64,000 bases of DNA, taken from Noviherbaspirillum suwonense (GTDB lineage Bacteria > Pseudomonadota > Gammaproteobacteria > Burkholderiales > Burkholderiaceae_D). Position numbers and translations under genes: made by a program. Numbering within the stretch: the first letter of the stretch is position 1; each line of letters starts with the position of its first letter. The notes under the pieces are model-generated. The model searched no databases. It was not told the origin of the DNA and saw nothing but the letters and a program-made list of their open reading frames with translations. Where the stretch lies: contig NZ_FXUL01000019.1 in assembly GCF_900182955.1 (NCBI RefSeq), positions 1 to 64,000 of the forward strand, given 5' to 3'. Shown in pieces: positions 8,709 through 16,870 of this stretch.

Positions 8709-8875
8709 TTTTTATCTGGTGGCGGCTTCGGCGAAGTCGTTATTGGGATTTTTTTCGAGATAGCATTATTGTTACTTATTGAATCAAAATTTCCGCTTCT
8801 TTTGTGGTGAGTAACAGGTTGCGGCTTATTCGGAGCTTTTGTTGGCGTGTTGCCCGGTTTTTTATTATGTGACAC
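8705..8875 (-). CDS. small Lys/Pro-rich ORF coupled to the SLATT-like gene
   Basis: From a GTG at 8875, preceded by AAGGA at a 6-base spacing, an open frame of 56 codons ends in a TGA that overlaps the ATG of the SLATT-like gene (AAAATGACT). The peptide is hydrophilic, rich in Lys, Pro, Asn and Thr (SHNKKPGNTPTKAPNKPQP at the start, TTSPKPPPDKK at the end) and looks disordered, with no membrane segment or signal peptide. I do not recognise it. The good Shine-Dalgarno and ATGA overlap argue it is translated; it may be a regulator, a cognate inhibitor of the 2TM protein, or only a leader cistron. Confidence 0.5.
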   Translation of the reverse strand: MSHNKKPGNTPTKAPNKPQPVTHHKRSGNFDSISNNNAISKKIPITTSPKPPPDKK

Positions 8876-9280
8876 GTTATTCCTTGCTCTTTTTATCGCG
8901 ATGAATGAATTTTACTTGATTGCTAGTATTTATGGGGTCGATCTTAGACAGGCGGTTAGTGAAATTCTATAACTCATTGTGCGGGCAAGCTGTTAACCTA
9001 TCAAAGATAACGCGCGTGGATCCATGCGCTGATGAAACACCCGCGGCACATTCATCATACCGTCAGCAATTTCATAAAGTGCAAGATGATGTTCGATCTT
9101 GTAGCAGCGGCAGCCCGGAAACCAGTCATCCCTTGGCAAAACCATAAACTAAGTGCGGAACGTGTGAGAGCCAGAGGGCTATCATCTTCGGCAGCCATGG
9201 CTTCCCTTCAAGGCAGCTCAATACCTAGAATCATTGGCTAGACCGGAAATAACACCCTTTTGAATTTCCCAGACTTTCGT
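8876..9280. other. intergenic region, no supported gene
   Basis: About 400 bases between the small SLATT-linked ORF and the IS3-family element. Short open frames exist on the plus strand (8920-9147 and 9032-9241), but neither has a recognisable domain or a convincing ribosome-binding site. The promoter of the SLATT operon should lie just above 8,876. Confidence 0.4.
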
Positions 9281-9299
9281 GGAGGCCGGTTAGTGTGAG

Positions 9300-10202
9300 T
9301 CAGGCTGGGACGGCTTGACTGCTCAATTGCCTGTAATAGTTTGCCTCAGCTTCGGCCGGCGGTATATAGCCGAGCGGTTCCAGCAGCTGGTGGTGATTGA
9401 ACCAGGAAACCCATTCCAGCCTGGCCAGCTCGACGGCCTCGCGTGTTTTCCAGGGAGCGCGTCGGTGGATCAGCTCACCCTTGTAGAGCCCATTGATCGT
9501 CTCAGCCAAGGGGTTATCGTAACTGTCGCCTTTGCTACCCACAGACGGCTCGATGCTGGCTTCTGCCAAGCGCTCGCTGTACTTTATGGATACGTATTGG
9601 GAGCCCCTTTCGCTATGGTGGACCAACTCGTTGCGCTCCGGCTGACGAGCGTACAGCGCCTATTCCAACGCATCGAGCACAAAGTCGGTGCGCATTGAGC
9701 TGCTGATCCGCCAGCCGACGATGCGTCGGGCGAAGACGTCGGTGATTAAGGCGACATAGACGAAACCCTGCCATGTCGAGACGTACGTGAAATCACTGAC
9801 CCACAGCCGGTTTGGCCGCTGGGCCTTGAACTGGCGGTTGACGCGGTCGAGCGGGCATGGCGCCTTCGTGTCAGCAACCGTCGTGCGTACGACTTTTCCT
9901 CGCATGACACCGCGCAGCCCGGCTTTGCGCATCAGGCGCTCTACCGTGCAGCGGGCCACGTCCGTTCCCTCACGCCGCAGTTGACGCCACACTTTGCCGG
10001 CGCCGTAGACTTGCAGGTTCGCCTGCCAGACCCGCTCGATGTCGACGCTCAGCACGTCGTCGCGTTGGACGCGGGCACAGCGCAGTGATGGGTTGCGTTG
10101 CTGCGCAGCGTGGCACCAGTAGCCCGACGGCGCGACCTGCATTACCTTGCAGATCGGCTCGACGCCGTAGCCATGGCGGTACCGGTCGATGAAAGCCCTC
10201 AC
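9300..10202 (-). pseudogene. IS3-family transposase orfB (integrase core), amber stop
   Basis: From a GTG at 10202 the frame reads a helix-turn-helix/HTH_21 segment (AFIDRYRHGYGVEPICKVM), VYGAGKVWRQLRREG, then an rve integrase core with the first Asp in RLWVSDFTYVSTW and the second Asp in VALITDVFARRIVGW. After FVLDALE a TAG replaces the usual Gln codon near 9661; the same frame continues ALYARQPERNELVHHSERGSQY, KGDSYDNPLAETINGLYK (the catalytic Glu) and the normal C-terminus to 9300. The single nonsense change splits an otherwise normal protein of about 300 residues. Confidence 0.88.
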
Positions 10203-10522
10203 GGCTTGAAGTGGCGGCCGAGCTCCGCCTGGGCGAAAAAAGCACTCGCCAGACGCAGGATCTCGTTCGCTTTGCGCAGTTCGCGCACTTTACGCTCGAG
10301 CGCCTTGACGCGCTCCTCTTCTGCAGTAGTTGGTCCAGGCCGCTGGCCGGCATCACGCTCCTGCTGGCGTACCTAGCGGCGCAGCGTCTCCGGCGTGCAG
10401 CCGATTTTGTCGCCGATCGACGTGATTGCTGCCCATTGCGGCTCGTACTGGCTGCCGGCTTCGCTGACCATGCGCACGGCGTGCTCGATGACTTCGGGGG
10501 AATACTTGAGTTGCTTTTTCAT
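10199..10522 (-). pseudogene. IS3-family transposase orfA (HTH), amber stop
   Basis: The frame from ATG 10522 reads MKKQLKYSPEVIEHAVRMV, then IGDKIGCTPETLRR, a TAG where related proteins have Trp before VRQQERDAG, and then the leucine-zipper part [20 protein letters not shown] and [13 protein letters not shown]. It overlaps orfB by 4 bases, the normal layout for programmed frameshifting in this family. The amber codon truncates it after about 49 residues, before the coiled coil. Confidence 0.88.
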
Positions 10523-10552
10523 GGCTCCATTCTCTCAAACGATGGGGCCTCT

Positions 10553-10856
10553 ATAAAACTCGGGGCGATTCACTATGGCGTATTGAAAGGCTACTAGGTG
10601 TGGACTTTTTTTCTCTTCATCTAACTGGCTCATCCCTCTGTTGCAGGCTCCCATCCATCCTGTTGAATTTATTTGCAGCAACTGTTCATGACTAAAAATC
10701 TGGCCGGCACCCGTGGACTACAGTTAAACAAACCATCCAAATGATTTTGGTCCGAAAAGCCTATGATGGATATTGTCGTAGTGAAATTGTGGGATATAAA
10801 TTTTTGACATGGCTACCCTGTTCAAAATCGTCAAAAAAATATTTGACTACATTTGA
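10553..10856. other. AT-rich island edge, no gene seen
   Basis: About 300 bases between the IS3-type element and the broken comM gene. No coding frame with recognisable content was found. The composition changes abruptly from AT-rich to high GC at about 10,857, where the comM reading frame begins to match, which I take as the island boundary. Confidence 0.5.
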
Positions 10857-11049
10857 TGCGGCGCGCGGGGAATTCGAAGCCGGCGTTCTGCAGCGCCGCC
10901 CGCACCCGGTCGCGCGACTCCTTCACCTCGGTGTCGGGAAGCCCGACGATGGTGAAGGCCGGGAGGCCGTTCGCAAGGTGGACTTCCACCGTCACTTCGG
11001 GCGCTGTCATTCCGGTCAGCGCCCGGCTTTTCAACACGGCCAGGGTCAT
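10857..11049 (-). pseudogene. comM: ComM/YifB (Mg-chelatase-like AAA+ ATPase), 5' fragment
   Basis: From ATG 11049 the frame reads MTLAVLKSRALTGMTAPEVT, VEVHLANGLPAFTIVGLPD, EVKESRDRVRAALQNAGFEF and PARRI, a textbook N-terminus of ComM/YifB. After about 64 codons the match stops and AT-rich sequence brings a stop within eight codons. Full ComM has about 500 residues and acts as a branch-migration helicase during natural transformation. The rest of the gene is absent from the window; if the break is an insertion, it should lie to the left of position 1. The start at 11049 is chosen because upstream in-frame codons do not resemble the family. Confidence 0.88.
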
Positions 11050-11312
11050 CGGTGCTCCGTTCGGAGGATGGGAAAGCCGGGTGGGGCACAGGCCCCCGTG
11101 CAGGGACAGCGCACGATACGCAAAACCGCGGCCAACTTCAATTAACCGGCCGCTAACAAAGCGGACGCTCATGCATGACGGTGCGGCAGCCTTGCTTGCA
11201 TCAAGGTCAGGGCAACTTCGTCCGGGCCATGCCGGGACAGTGAGCTATGATTAAGCTCGCCCAGTTTCCCTATAAAAATGATTACTGGCATCACTATTTG
11301 TTTGGAAGATTA

Positions 11313-12452
11313 ATGGACGCATCAACCGCTGCGGCAGCGACACTGGCAGTGCAATTGGCCGTGGCGTTGATCATGGCAGGGACGTTCTATGCGTCGTCCG
11401 GTGAACGCTGCACCCGCTACTGGGCGCTCTCGGGGCTGCTGTCGGCCCTGGGCGTGCTCGTCGTCATCGTCAACGGCGGCGCCCCCCGGCTGATGCTTTC
11501 CACGGTCGGCAACAGCGCGATCATCGCAGGCATGGTGCTGCAGTGGTGGGGGCTGAGGGCGTTCTACGGAAAGGAACGCAGTCCGCTGGGCTGGATCATC
11601 ATCGCCGGGTTCTTCCTGTGGTTCGCCTACTCATTTGTCGCCGAGCATGCATTGCGCAGCCGGGCGCTGCTGGCGTCGGTCACGATGACCGCGGTGTTCG
11701 TGCTGAACCTGGTCGAACTCCTCAGCAAGCGCAGCGCCCGTGCTTCGTTTGCCGGGATGCTGGCCTGCAGCGCGGCGCTGGTCTCCGCGGCGGCGTTCAT
11801 CACGCGCGGCGTCGGCGTGTACCAGAACGACCCGCTGTTCCTGCCCGACACCGCCGGCGGGATCGGGGTCGTGATCGTCTACCTGGTGCCGATGGTCACG
11901 ACGCTGCTCTTCGCCATGGCCCTGATGCTGCTGTATTTCGAGCGCCTTATTTCCGACAAGCACCGGATGGCGACGCAGGACGAGCTGACCGGCCTCTACA
12001 ACCGGCGCGCCATCGTGTCGGCCGGGCAGCGCGAGATCGACGTTGCCCAGCGCTTGCGCCGTCCGCTCAGCGTCGCCTACATCGATATCGACCATTTCAA
12101 GCGCATCAATGACGAGCTCGGCCATGACGCCGGTGACCACGTGATCACGGAGATCGGGCATCTTTTAAAGGATAGCTGCAGGAATATCGATATCGTCGGC
12201 CGTTATGGCGGCGAGGAGTTCTGCATCATTTTCCCGGGCATGGACCGGGAGGGCGTGAGCACGCTGGCTGAACGGATGCTGGCTTCGGTACGGCGCTACC
12301 GCTTCCGCGGCCAGTTTCCGGTGACCCTCAGCATGGGGTTCACCGTGCTGTCCCCCGAAGACCAGGAGCGCAGCTGGACCGTGCTGATGCAGAACGCGGA
12401 CAAGCTGCTGTACAAGGCCAAGTCGGAAGGCCGCGACCGCTACTGCATCTAG
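11313..12452 (+). CDS. membrane-bound GGDEF diguanylate cyclase
   Basis: The protein has an N-terminal membrane domain with about six or seven hydrophobic helices (residues about 5-205) followed by a complete GGDEF domain: DELTGLYNRRAI, YIDIDHFKRINDELGHDAGD and the signature RYGGEEF. It should make c-di-GMP at the inner membrane. No clear RxxD inhibitory site precedes the GGEEF. I prefer the ATG at 11313 (GGAAG five bases upstream, then a hydrophobic helix) over an in-frame ATG at 11247 that would add 22 residues. It is a single-gene unit divergent from the broken comM. The signal sensed by the membrane domain is unknown. Confidence 0.9.
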   Translation: MDASTAAAATLAVQLAVALIMAGTFYASSGERCTRYWALSGLLSALGVLVVIVNGGAPRLMLSTVGNSAIIAGMVLQWWGLRAFYGKERSPLGWIIIAGFFLWFAYSFVAEHALRSRALLASVTMTAVFVLNLVELLSKRSARASFAGMLACSAALVSAAAFITRGVGVYQNDPLFLPDTAGGIGVVIVYLVPMVTTLLFAMALMLLYFERLISDKHRMATQDELTGLYNRRAIVSAGQREIDVAQRLRRPLSVAYIDIDHFKRINDELGHDAGDHVITEIGHLLKDSCRNIDIVGRYGGEEFCIIFPGMDREGVSTLAERMLASVRRYRFRGQFPVTLSMGFTVLSPEDQERSWTVLMQNADKLLYKAKSEGRDRYCI

Positions 12453-12557
12453 CCAGCCTCCGGGGCGCCATATAGCGCAGGGGCCGAGACGCACGGGCCG
12501 GCCCGCCCCGGCAGTGCGGACGTCCGGAATGCCGCGCCCGGCCGGGAGTCGCGGGAA

Positions 12558-12812
12558 TTACGCGCCGGGGTGACGGTCCCTGACCAGCGCCTCGAGTTCC
12601 GCCAGCCGCGCTTCCAGCGCATCCACCTTCGCCCTGGTTTTCGCCAGGACCTGCGCCTGCACATCGAATTCCTCGCGCGTGACCAGATCCAGCCGCGAGA
12701 AGCCCTGGCTGAGCATGGCCTTCATGTTTTTTTCCAGGTCTTTTGCTGGCGAATTTTCGAACACTTGCCCGATTTTGCTCTGCAAGTCGTTGAAAAATGT
12801 CGATCTGGTCAT
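12558..12812 (-). CDS. ubiK: ubiquinone biosynthesis accessory factor UbiK (BMFP family)
   Basis: This 84-residue protein starts MTRSTFFNDLQSKIGQVFEN and has the family's PAKDLEKNMKAMLSQGFSRLDLV segment followed by a C-terminal coiled coil (LAKTRAKVDALEARLAELEAL). This is the standard length and layout of the YqiC/UbiK family, an accessory factor of the soluble ubiquinone-biosynthesis complex that binds membranes through its amphipathic N-terminus. It is transcribed divergently from the torF-glnK-amtB operon, a common arrangement in Oxalobacteraceae. Confidence 0.88.
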   Translation of the reverse strand: MTRSTFFNDLQSKIGQVFENSPAKDLEKNMKAMLSQGFSRLDLVTREEFDVQAQVLAKTRAKVDALEARLAELEALVRDRHPGA

Positions 12813-12838
12813 GTTGCTTCCTTAAAAAGTGAAAATCC

Positions 12839-12885
12839 TGCCCCATCATGGTGCGCCCCTGTCTGGTGCGCTTCAATGCGGTGCG
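12839..12885 (+). promoter_or_regulatory. tandem NtrC-type binding sites upstream of torF-glnK-amtB
   Basis: TGCCCCA-TCA-TGGTGCG at 12839-12855 matches the NtrC consensus TGCACCA-N3-TGGTGCA at 12 of 14 fixed positions. Two weaker copies follow at exactly 15-base steps, so GGTGCG recurs at 12850, 12865 and 12880. They lie about 110-155 bases before the predicted transcription start of the sigma-54 promoter, the usual place for an enhancer. Prediction from sequence only. Confidence 0.65.
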
Positions 12886-12966
12886 ATGTACGGTAATGCG
12901 TCACAGGTTGAGGCGAATTGGGAATACAACAAGCCGCAATAAGCCCTATTTCTGCGTCCATGTCCC

Positions 12967-12982
12967 TGGCACGCCTCCTGCT
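12967..12982 (+). promoter_or_regulatory. sigma-54 (RpoN) promoter of torF-glnK-amtB
   Basis: TGGCACG-CCTC-CTGCT matches the sigma-54 consensus TGGCACG-N4-TTGCW with one mismatch, and the invariant GG and GC are separated by exactly 10 bases. The predicted start is about 12,993, some 55 bases before the torF ATG. It indicates nitrogen control of the operon together with the NtrC-like sites upstream. Confidence 0.75.
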
Positions 12983-13048
12983 AATGTTCCTTGAGAGTAC
13001 CTCAACATAATAAACAACGTATTGCTCCGACAACCTTAAGGGAAATTC

Positions 13049-13822
13049 ATGAAAAAGCTGATCTTGTCCGTTGCCGTGCTGGGAGCGTTTTCCGCATCCG
13101 TTCATGCCCAAACCGCACCGACGCCCGAGCACACCTTCACCGGCAACCTGACGGTCGCCAGCGATTATCGTTTCCGCGGCATCTCGCAGACGTTCAAGCA
13201 GCCGGCGGTGCAGGGCGGCTTCGACTATGCGCACAGCAGCGGTTTTTACCTGGGCAACTGGAACTCGAACGTCAGCGGCAACCAGTACAACAATGGCGCC
13301 GGGCTGGAAATGGATTTCTACGGCGGCTACAAGTTCGAGCCGGTCACCGACTTCACCGCCGATATCGGCCTGCTGTACTACTACTATCCTGGCGCCAAGG
13401 TCGGCCAGACCAACGAGAAGTATAACAACGGCGAGATTTACTTCGGCGGCACCTACAAGTGGTTCTCGGCCAAGTACAGCTACGGCCTGACCGATTTCTT
13501 TGGCCTGAACGACACCACCGCGGCCACGCCGCGCGGCAATTCCAAGGGTTCGGGCTACCTCGACCTGGCGTTCAACTATGAAGTGGCCGAGAAGACCACG
13601 CTGACGCTGCATGCGGGCCGCCAGTGGGTGCGTCACTACGGCGAGTTCAATTACAACGACTACAAGATCGGCATTGCGCGCGACTTCGGCTTTGCCACCA
13701 TCGGCCTGGCCGTGATCGGCACCAATGCCGACAAGGGCCTGTACACCGCGGTGGACGGCACCGGCCGCAGCAAGAAGGTAGGCGAGACAACCGCAGTCGT
13801 ATCGATTTCCAAAACGTTCTGA
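13049..13822 (+). CDS. TorF-family putative outer-membrane porin (NlmA-like)
   Basis: The 257-residue protein has a clear signal peptide (MKKLILSVAVLGAFSASVHA) and then FTGNLTVASDYRFRGISQT, the hallmark start of the TorF/TIGR02001 porin-like family, with alternating beta-strand pattern and a terminal Phe (SISKTF), typical of outer-membrane barrels. It is the first gene of a nitrogen-regulated operon, 15 bases before glnK. In Herbaspirillum seropedicae the equivalent operon is described as orf1/nlmA-glnK-amtB; I infer the same role here, perhaps outer-membrane passage of nitrogenous solutes. Good ribosome-binding site (AAGGGAAA). Confidence 0.85.
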   Translation: MKKLILSVAVLGAFSASVHAQTAPTPEHTFTGNLTVASDYRFRGISQTFKQPAVQGGFDYAHSSGFYLGNWNSNVSGNQYNNGAGLEMDFYGGYKFEPVTDFTADIGLLYYYYPGAKVGQTNEKYNNGEIYFGGTYKWFSAKYSYGLTDFFGLNDTTAATPRGNSKGSGYLDLAFNYEVAEKTTLTLHAGRQWVRHYGEFNYNDYKIGIARDFGFATIGLAVIGTNADKGLYTAVDGTGRSKKVGETTAVVSISKTF

Positions 13823-14176
<354 letters not shown>

Positions 14177-14186
14177 GGACGACAAC

Positions 14187-15731
14187 ATGAAAAATCCACT
14201 TGCAAGACTGATCGCCGCTGGCATGCTGATGTGCGCCATCGGATTCGGCACGGCGGCGCATGCCGCCGATGAACCGGCCAAGGCGCCGGCCGCTACGGTC
14301 CTGGCCCAGGCCGCCTCGGAACCGGCCGCGGCCGCCCCGGCAGCCGCGGCACCTGCCGCAGCCGCACCCGCTGCAGCCGCAGCAGCACCTGCCGCACCTG
14401 CAGCCGCCGCACCGGCGCCTGTCCCCAACAAGGGCGACGTCGCCTGGATGACGGTCGCCACCATCCTGGTCGCCATGATGTCCATCCCCGGCCTGGCGCT
14501 GTTCTACGGCGGCCTGGTCCGCTCGAAGAACATGCTGTCGGTGCTGATGCAGGTGTTCATGGTGTTCTCGCTGATCATGGTGCTGTGGGCCATCTACGGC
14601 TACTCGCTGGCGTTCACGCCGGGCGGCAGCTTCATCGGCTCGTTCGACCGGCTGTTCCTGAAAGGCATCACGGTCGACACCATGACCGGCACCTTCAGCA
14701 AGGGCGTCGTGCTGCCGGAATTCACGTTCGTGACCTTCCAGGCGACCTTCGCAGCCATCACCTGCGGCCTGATCATCGGCGCTTTCGCCGAGCGCGTGCG
14801 CTTCTCGGCCGTGCTGCTGTTCGTCGTGCTCTGGTTCACATTCTCCTACCTGCCGATCGCGCACATGGTCTGGTTCTGGCCTGGTCCGGACGCCTATACC
14901 AGCGCCGCTGCCGCTGAAACCGCGACCGCTTCGTCGGGCTGGCTGTTCCAGAAGGGCGCGCTCGACTTCGCCGGCGGCACCGTCGTGCATATCAATGCCG
15001 CGATCGCCGGCCTGGTTGGCGCCTTCGTCATCGGCAAGCGCATCGGCTACGGCCGCGAAGCCATGGCGCCGCATTCGCTGACCATGACCATGATCGGCGC
15101 GTCGCTGCTGTGGGTGGGCTGGTTCGGCTTCAATGCCGGCTCGGGCCTGGAAGCCAACGGCCTGGCCGCCATGGCGACCCTGAACACCATGCTGGCAACC
15201 GCCGCCGCCGTCGTCACCTGGACCATGGGCGAGTGGATGGCCAAGGGCAAGCCTTCGATGCTGGGCGCTGCGTCCGGCGCGGTCGCCGGCCTGGTCGCCA
15301 TCACCCCGGCCGCCGGCTTCGTCGGCCCGATGGGTTCGCTGGCCATCGGCCTGCTGGCCGGCGTGATCTGCCTGTGGGGCGTCAACGGCTTGAAGCGCAT
15401 GCTGGGCGCGGACGACTCGCTGGACGTGTTCGGCGTCCATGGCGTCGGCGGCATCCTGGGTGCGCTGCTGACCGGCGTGTTCGCTTCGCCATCGCTGGGC
15501 GGCACTGGCATCTATGACTACGTCGCCAACGCGGTTTCGCCGGAATACTCGATCTCCGGCCAGGTCTGGATCCAGCTGCAGGCCGTGCTGACCACGGTCA
15601 TCTGGTCCGGCGTCGTCTCCTTCGTCGCCTACAAGCTGGTGGACCTGATCGTCGGCCTGCGCGTACCGGAAGAGGAAGAGCGCGAGGGCCTGGACATCAC
15701 CAGCCACGGCGAGTCCGCCTACCATGCCTGA
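14187..15731 (+). CDS. amtB: ammonium transporter AmtB
   Basis: The 514-residue precursor has a signal peptide (about 1-26) and an Ala/Pro-rich low-complexity linker (about 30-75), then the 11-TM Amt core beginning DVAWMTVATILVAMMSIPG. The twin-histidine pore is visible in GGTVVHINAAIAGL and VFGVHGVGGILGALLTG, and the FYGGLVRSKN family signature is present. It conducts ammonium into the cell and is gated by GlnK. The start at 14187 is 10 bases after the glnK stop. The long Ala/Pro linker accounts for the protein being longer than E. coli AmtB. A rho-independent terminator follows. Confidence 0.95.
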   Translation: MKNPLARLIAAGMLMCAIGFGTAAHAADEPAKAPAATVLAQAASEPAAAAPAAAAPAAAAPAAAAAAPAAPAAAAPAPVPNKGDVAWMTVATILVAMMSIPGLALFYGGLVRSKNMLSVLMQVFMVFSLIMVLWAIYGYSLAFTPGGSFIGSFDRLFLKGITVDTMTGTFSKGVVLPEFTFVTFQATFAAITCGLIIGAFAERVRFSAVLLFVVLWFTFSYLPIAHMVWFWPGPDAYTSAAAAETATASSGWLFQKGALDFAGGTVVHINAAIAGLVGAFVIGKRIGYGREAMAPHSLTMTMIGASLLWVGWFGFNAGSGLEANGLAAMATLNTMLATAAAVVTWTMGEWMAKGKPSMLGAASGAVAGLVAITPAAGFVGPMGSLAIGLLAGVICLWGVNGLKRMLGADDSLDVFGVHGVGGILGALLTGVFASPSLGGTGIYDYVANAVSPEYSISGQVWIQLQAVLTTVIWSGVVSFVAYKLVDLIVGLRVPEEEEREGLDITSHGESAYHA

Positions 15732-15769
15732 TCCTGCCTAAGCTCCCTGGCCGCTGGCAGCGGCCACCT

Positions 15770-15795
15770 GCGCCCCCTCGGGGGCGCTTTTTTTT
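15770..15795 (+). terminator. rho-independent terminator after amtB
   Basis: GCGCCCCCTCGGGGGCGC (15770-15787) forms a strong stem followed by eight T residues. It ends the torF-glnK-amtB transcript. Confidence 0.9.
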
Positions 15796-15886
15796 GGCGT
15801 GCCGCGATGGGAATCCACCGGCCGGGCCAGGCTTGCCGCCCGGCCGCCCGGCCGCCTGTCCGCATCGACGATCCCGCCAGGCGCGT

Positions 15887-16324
15887 TTACCCGGCAGGCG
15901 GCTGGCGTAATGGGTTGATGAATTCCAGGCCGTAAAAGTCTTTTTCGTTGTCGCTCACGACAATGCAGTCGTTGCTTGCCGCGATCGCCGCGTCGATCAT
16001 GTCCAGCGGGTTGCGCGGCCGACCCCGCGCGGACCCGTCCGCCATCAGCCTTGCCCATTCAATCGCCGCCACTTCGTCGAAAGGCAGGATGCGGCCCTCG
16101 AAGAGCGTTAAAAGTCCTTCCGGCCCGTTAAACCAGGTTTTTAACTGCTCATGCTTGCGCCCGGCCGGCATTCGCAGCAGGCCGTGCCAGATTTCGCCGA
16201 TGGTCAGCGTGGTGATGAAGAGGTCCTGGTCGCGCTGCCCGGACATCCATGCAAGCAATGGCCCGGAAGGTTCGGGCTTCATGACGTGGCTGAGAATATT
16301 GGCGTCGAGGAGATACCGGCTCAC
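15887..16324 (-). CDS. vapC: PIN-domain toxin (VapC family)
   Basis: This 145-residue PIN-domain protein starts SRYLLDANILSHVMKPE with the first acidic residue, has E in LTIGEIWHGLL, and the C-terminal acidic pair in DMIDAAIAASNDCIVVSDNEKDF. VapC toxins are Mg-dependent ribonucleases, often specific for initiator tRNA or rRNA loops. The GTG start at 16324 overlaps the TGA stop of the antitoxin (GTGA), giving coupled translation in the usual antitoxin-first order. Intact and full length. Confidence 0.88.
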   Translation of the reverse strand: MSRYLLDANILSHVMKPEPSGPLLAWMSGQRDQDLFITTLTIGEIWHGLLRMPAGRKHEQLKTWFNGPEGLLTLFEGRILPFDEVAAIEWARLMADGSARGRPRNPLDMIDAAIAASNDCIVVSDNEKDFYGLEFINPLRQPPAG

Positions 16325-16623
16325 AAATCGACCTTCCTGGGGACGGGCAGCGGCCGGGACAGGTCCAGTTCGGCGCCGACCAGCGGTGAACGGCGCAGCG
16401 CCTGCACGATCCCGCCCCTTTTTTCGTCCCCGGGAGTCAGCGCCAGCTTGAGCGCCGCGCGAAGTTTTGCGACTTCGGCGCTTTCCTCCGACAAGCGACG
16501 CGCAATGGACCGGATCAGGTCCCTGTCGTTTTCCGAACCGAGGACTTCGAACCTGGCCAGCCCGCGTTCCGTCAGCCGTTTCCGATAATTTTCGATCGCC
16601 CGTTTTTGCGAGATGCTGTTCAC
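16321..16623 (-). CDS. antitoxin of the PIN-toxin pair
   Basis: The 100-residue protein begins VNSISQKRAIENYRKRLTER with FEVLGSENDRDLIRSIARRL, the pattern of ribbon-helix-helix antitoxins found with PIN toxins in proteobacteria; the C-terminal half (LVGAELDLSRPLPVPRKVDL) probably wraps the toxin. I choose the GTG at 16623, which sits just after AGGAGAGG, over an in-frame ATG at 16659 that would add 12 unconserved residues. It overlaps the toxin gene and probably autoregulates the operon. Confidence 0.75.
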   Translation of the reverse strand: MNSISQKRAIENYRKRLTERGLARFEVLGSENDRDLIRSIARRLSEESAEVAKLRAALKLALTPGDEKRGGIVQALRRSPLVGAELDLSRPLPVPRKVDL

Positions 16624-16870
16624 GGCCTCTCCTGTTCTATCCAGTAATATGTCCGGCAATAATGGTCGGCAAGGAGGGTGGCGGCAAAGTCCGACTCCAT
16701 GCGCAGCCGTTTGCGCCGCATCACCTTATTTTCCGGCCCGATACTTTAAAACCCGCCGCCGGTCCCCAACCTGAGGAGGTAGTTCCATACCTTGTCCCAT
16801 CCACCGGCGCAAGCCCGGGAATCCCGATAGAATCTGCGTCACTGTAGACGTAATGTAAAGAAAGTTTGCC

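Larger units (their letters stand above)
9281..10552 (-). mobile_element. IS3-family insertion sequence, inactivated
   Basis: The element encodes overlapping orfA and orfB of IS3-group type. Candidate inverted ends share GAGGCC and several further positions (GAGGCCGGTTAGTGTGAG from 9282; reverse complement GAGGCCCCATCGTTTGAG from 10551). Each orf carries one in-frame TAG, so the element is unlikely to transpose by itself. Exact ends and a 3-4 bp target duplication could not be fixed. Confidence 0.7.

Noticed and set aside
8920-9241. Two short plus-strand ORFs (8920-9147 and 9032-9241)
   Set aside because: They overlap each other in different frames, lack ribosome-binding sites and have no recognisable sequence.
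10553-11049. An AbaR-type transposon insertion into comM
   Set aside because: The break is near codon 64 rather than in the ATPase region, and no TniA/TniB-type genes are seen in the visible island.
12850-12885. GGTGCG direct repeats read as replication iterons
   Set aside because: Their position before a sigma-54 promoter and the palindromic NtrC match of the first copy explain them better; no rep gene or origin is near.
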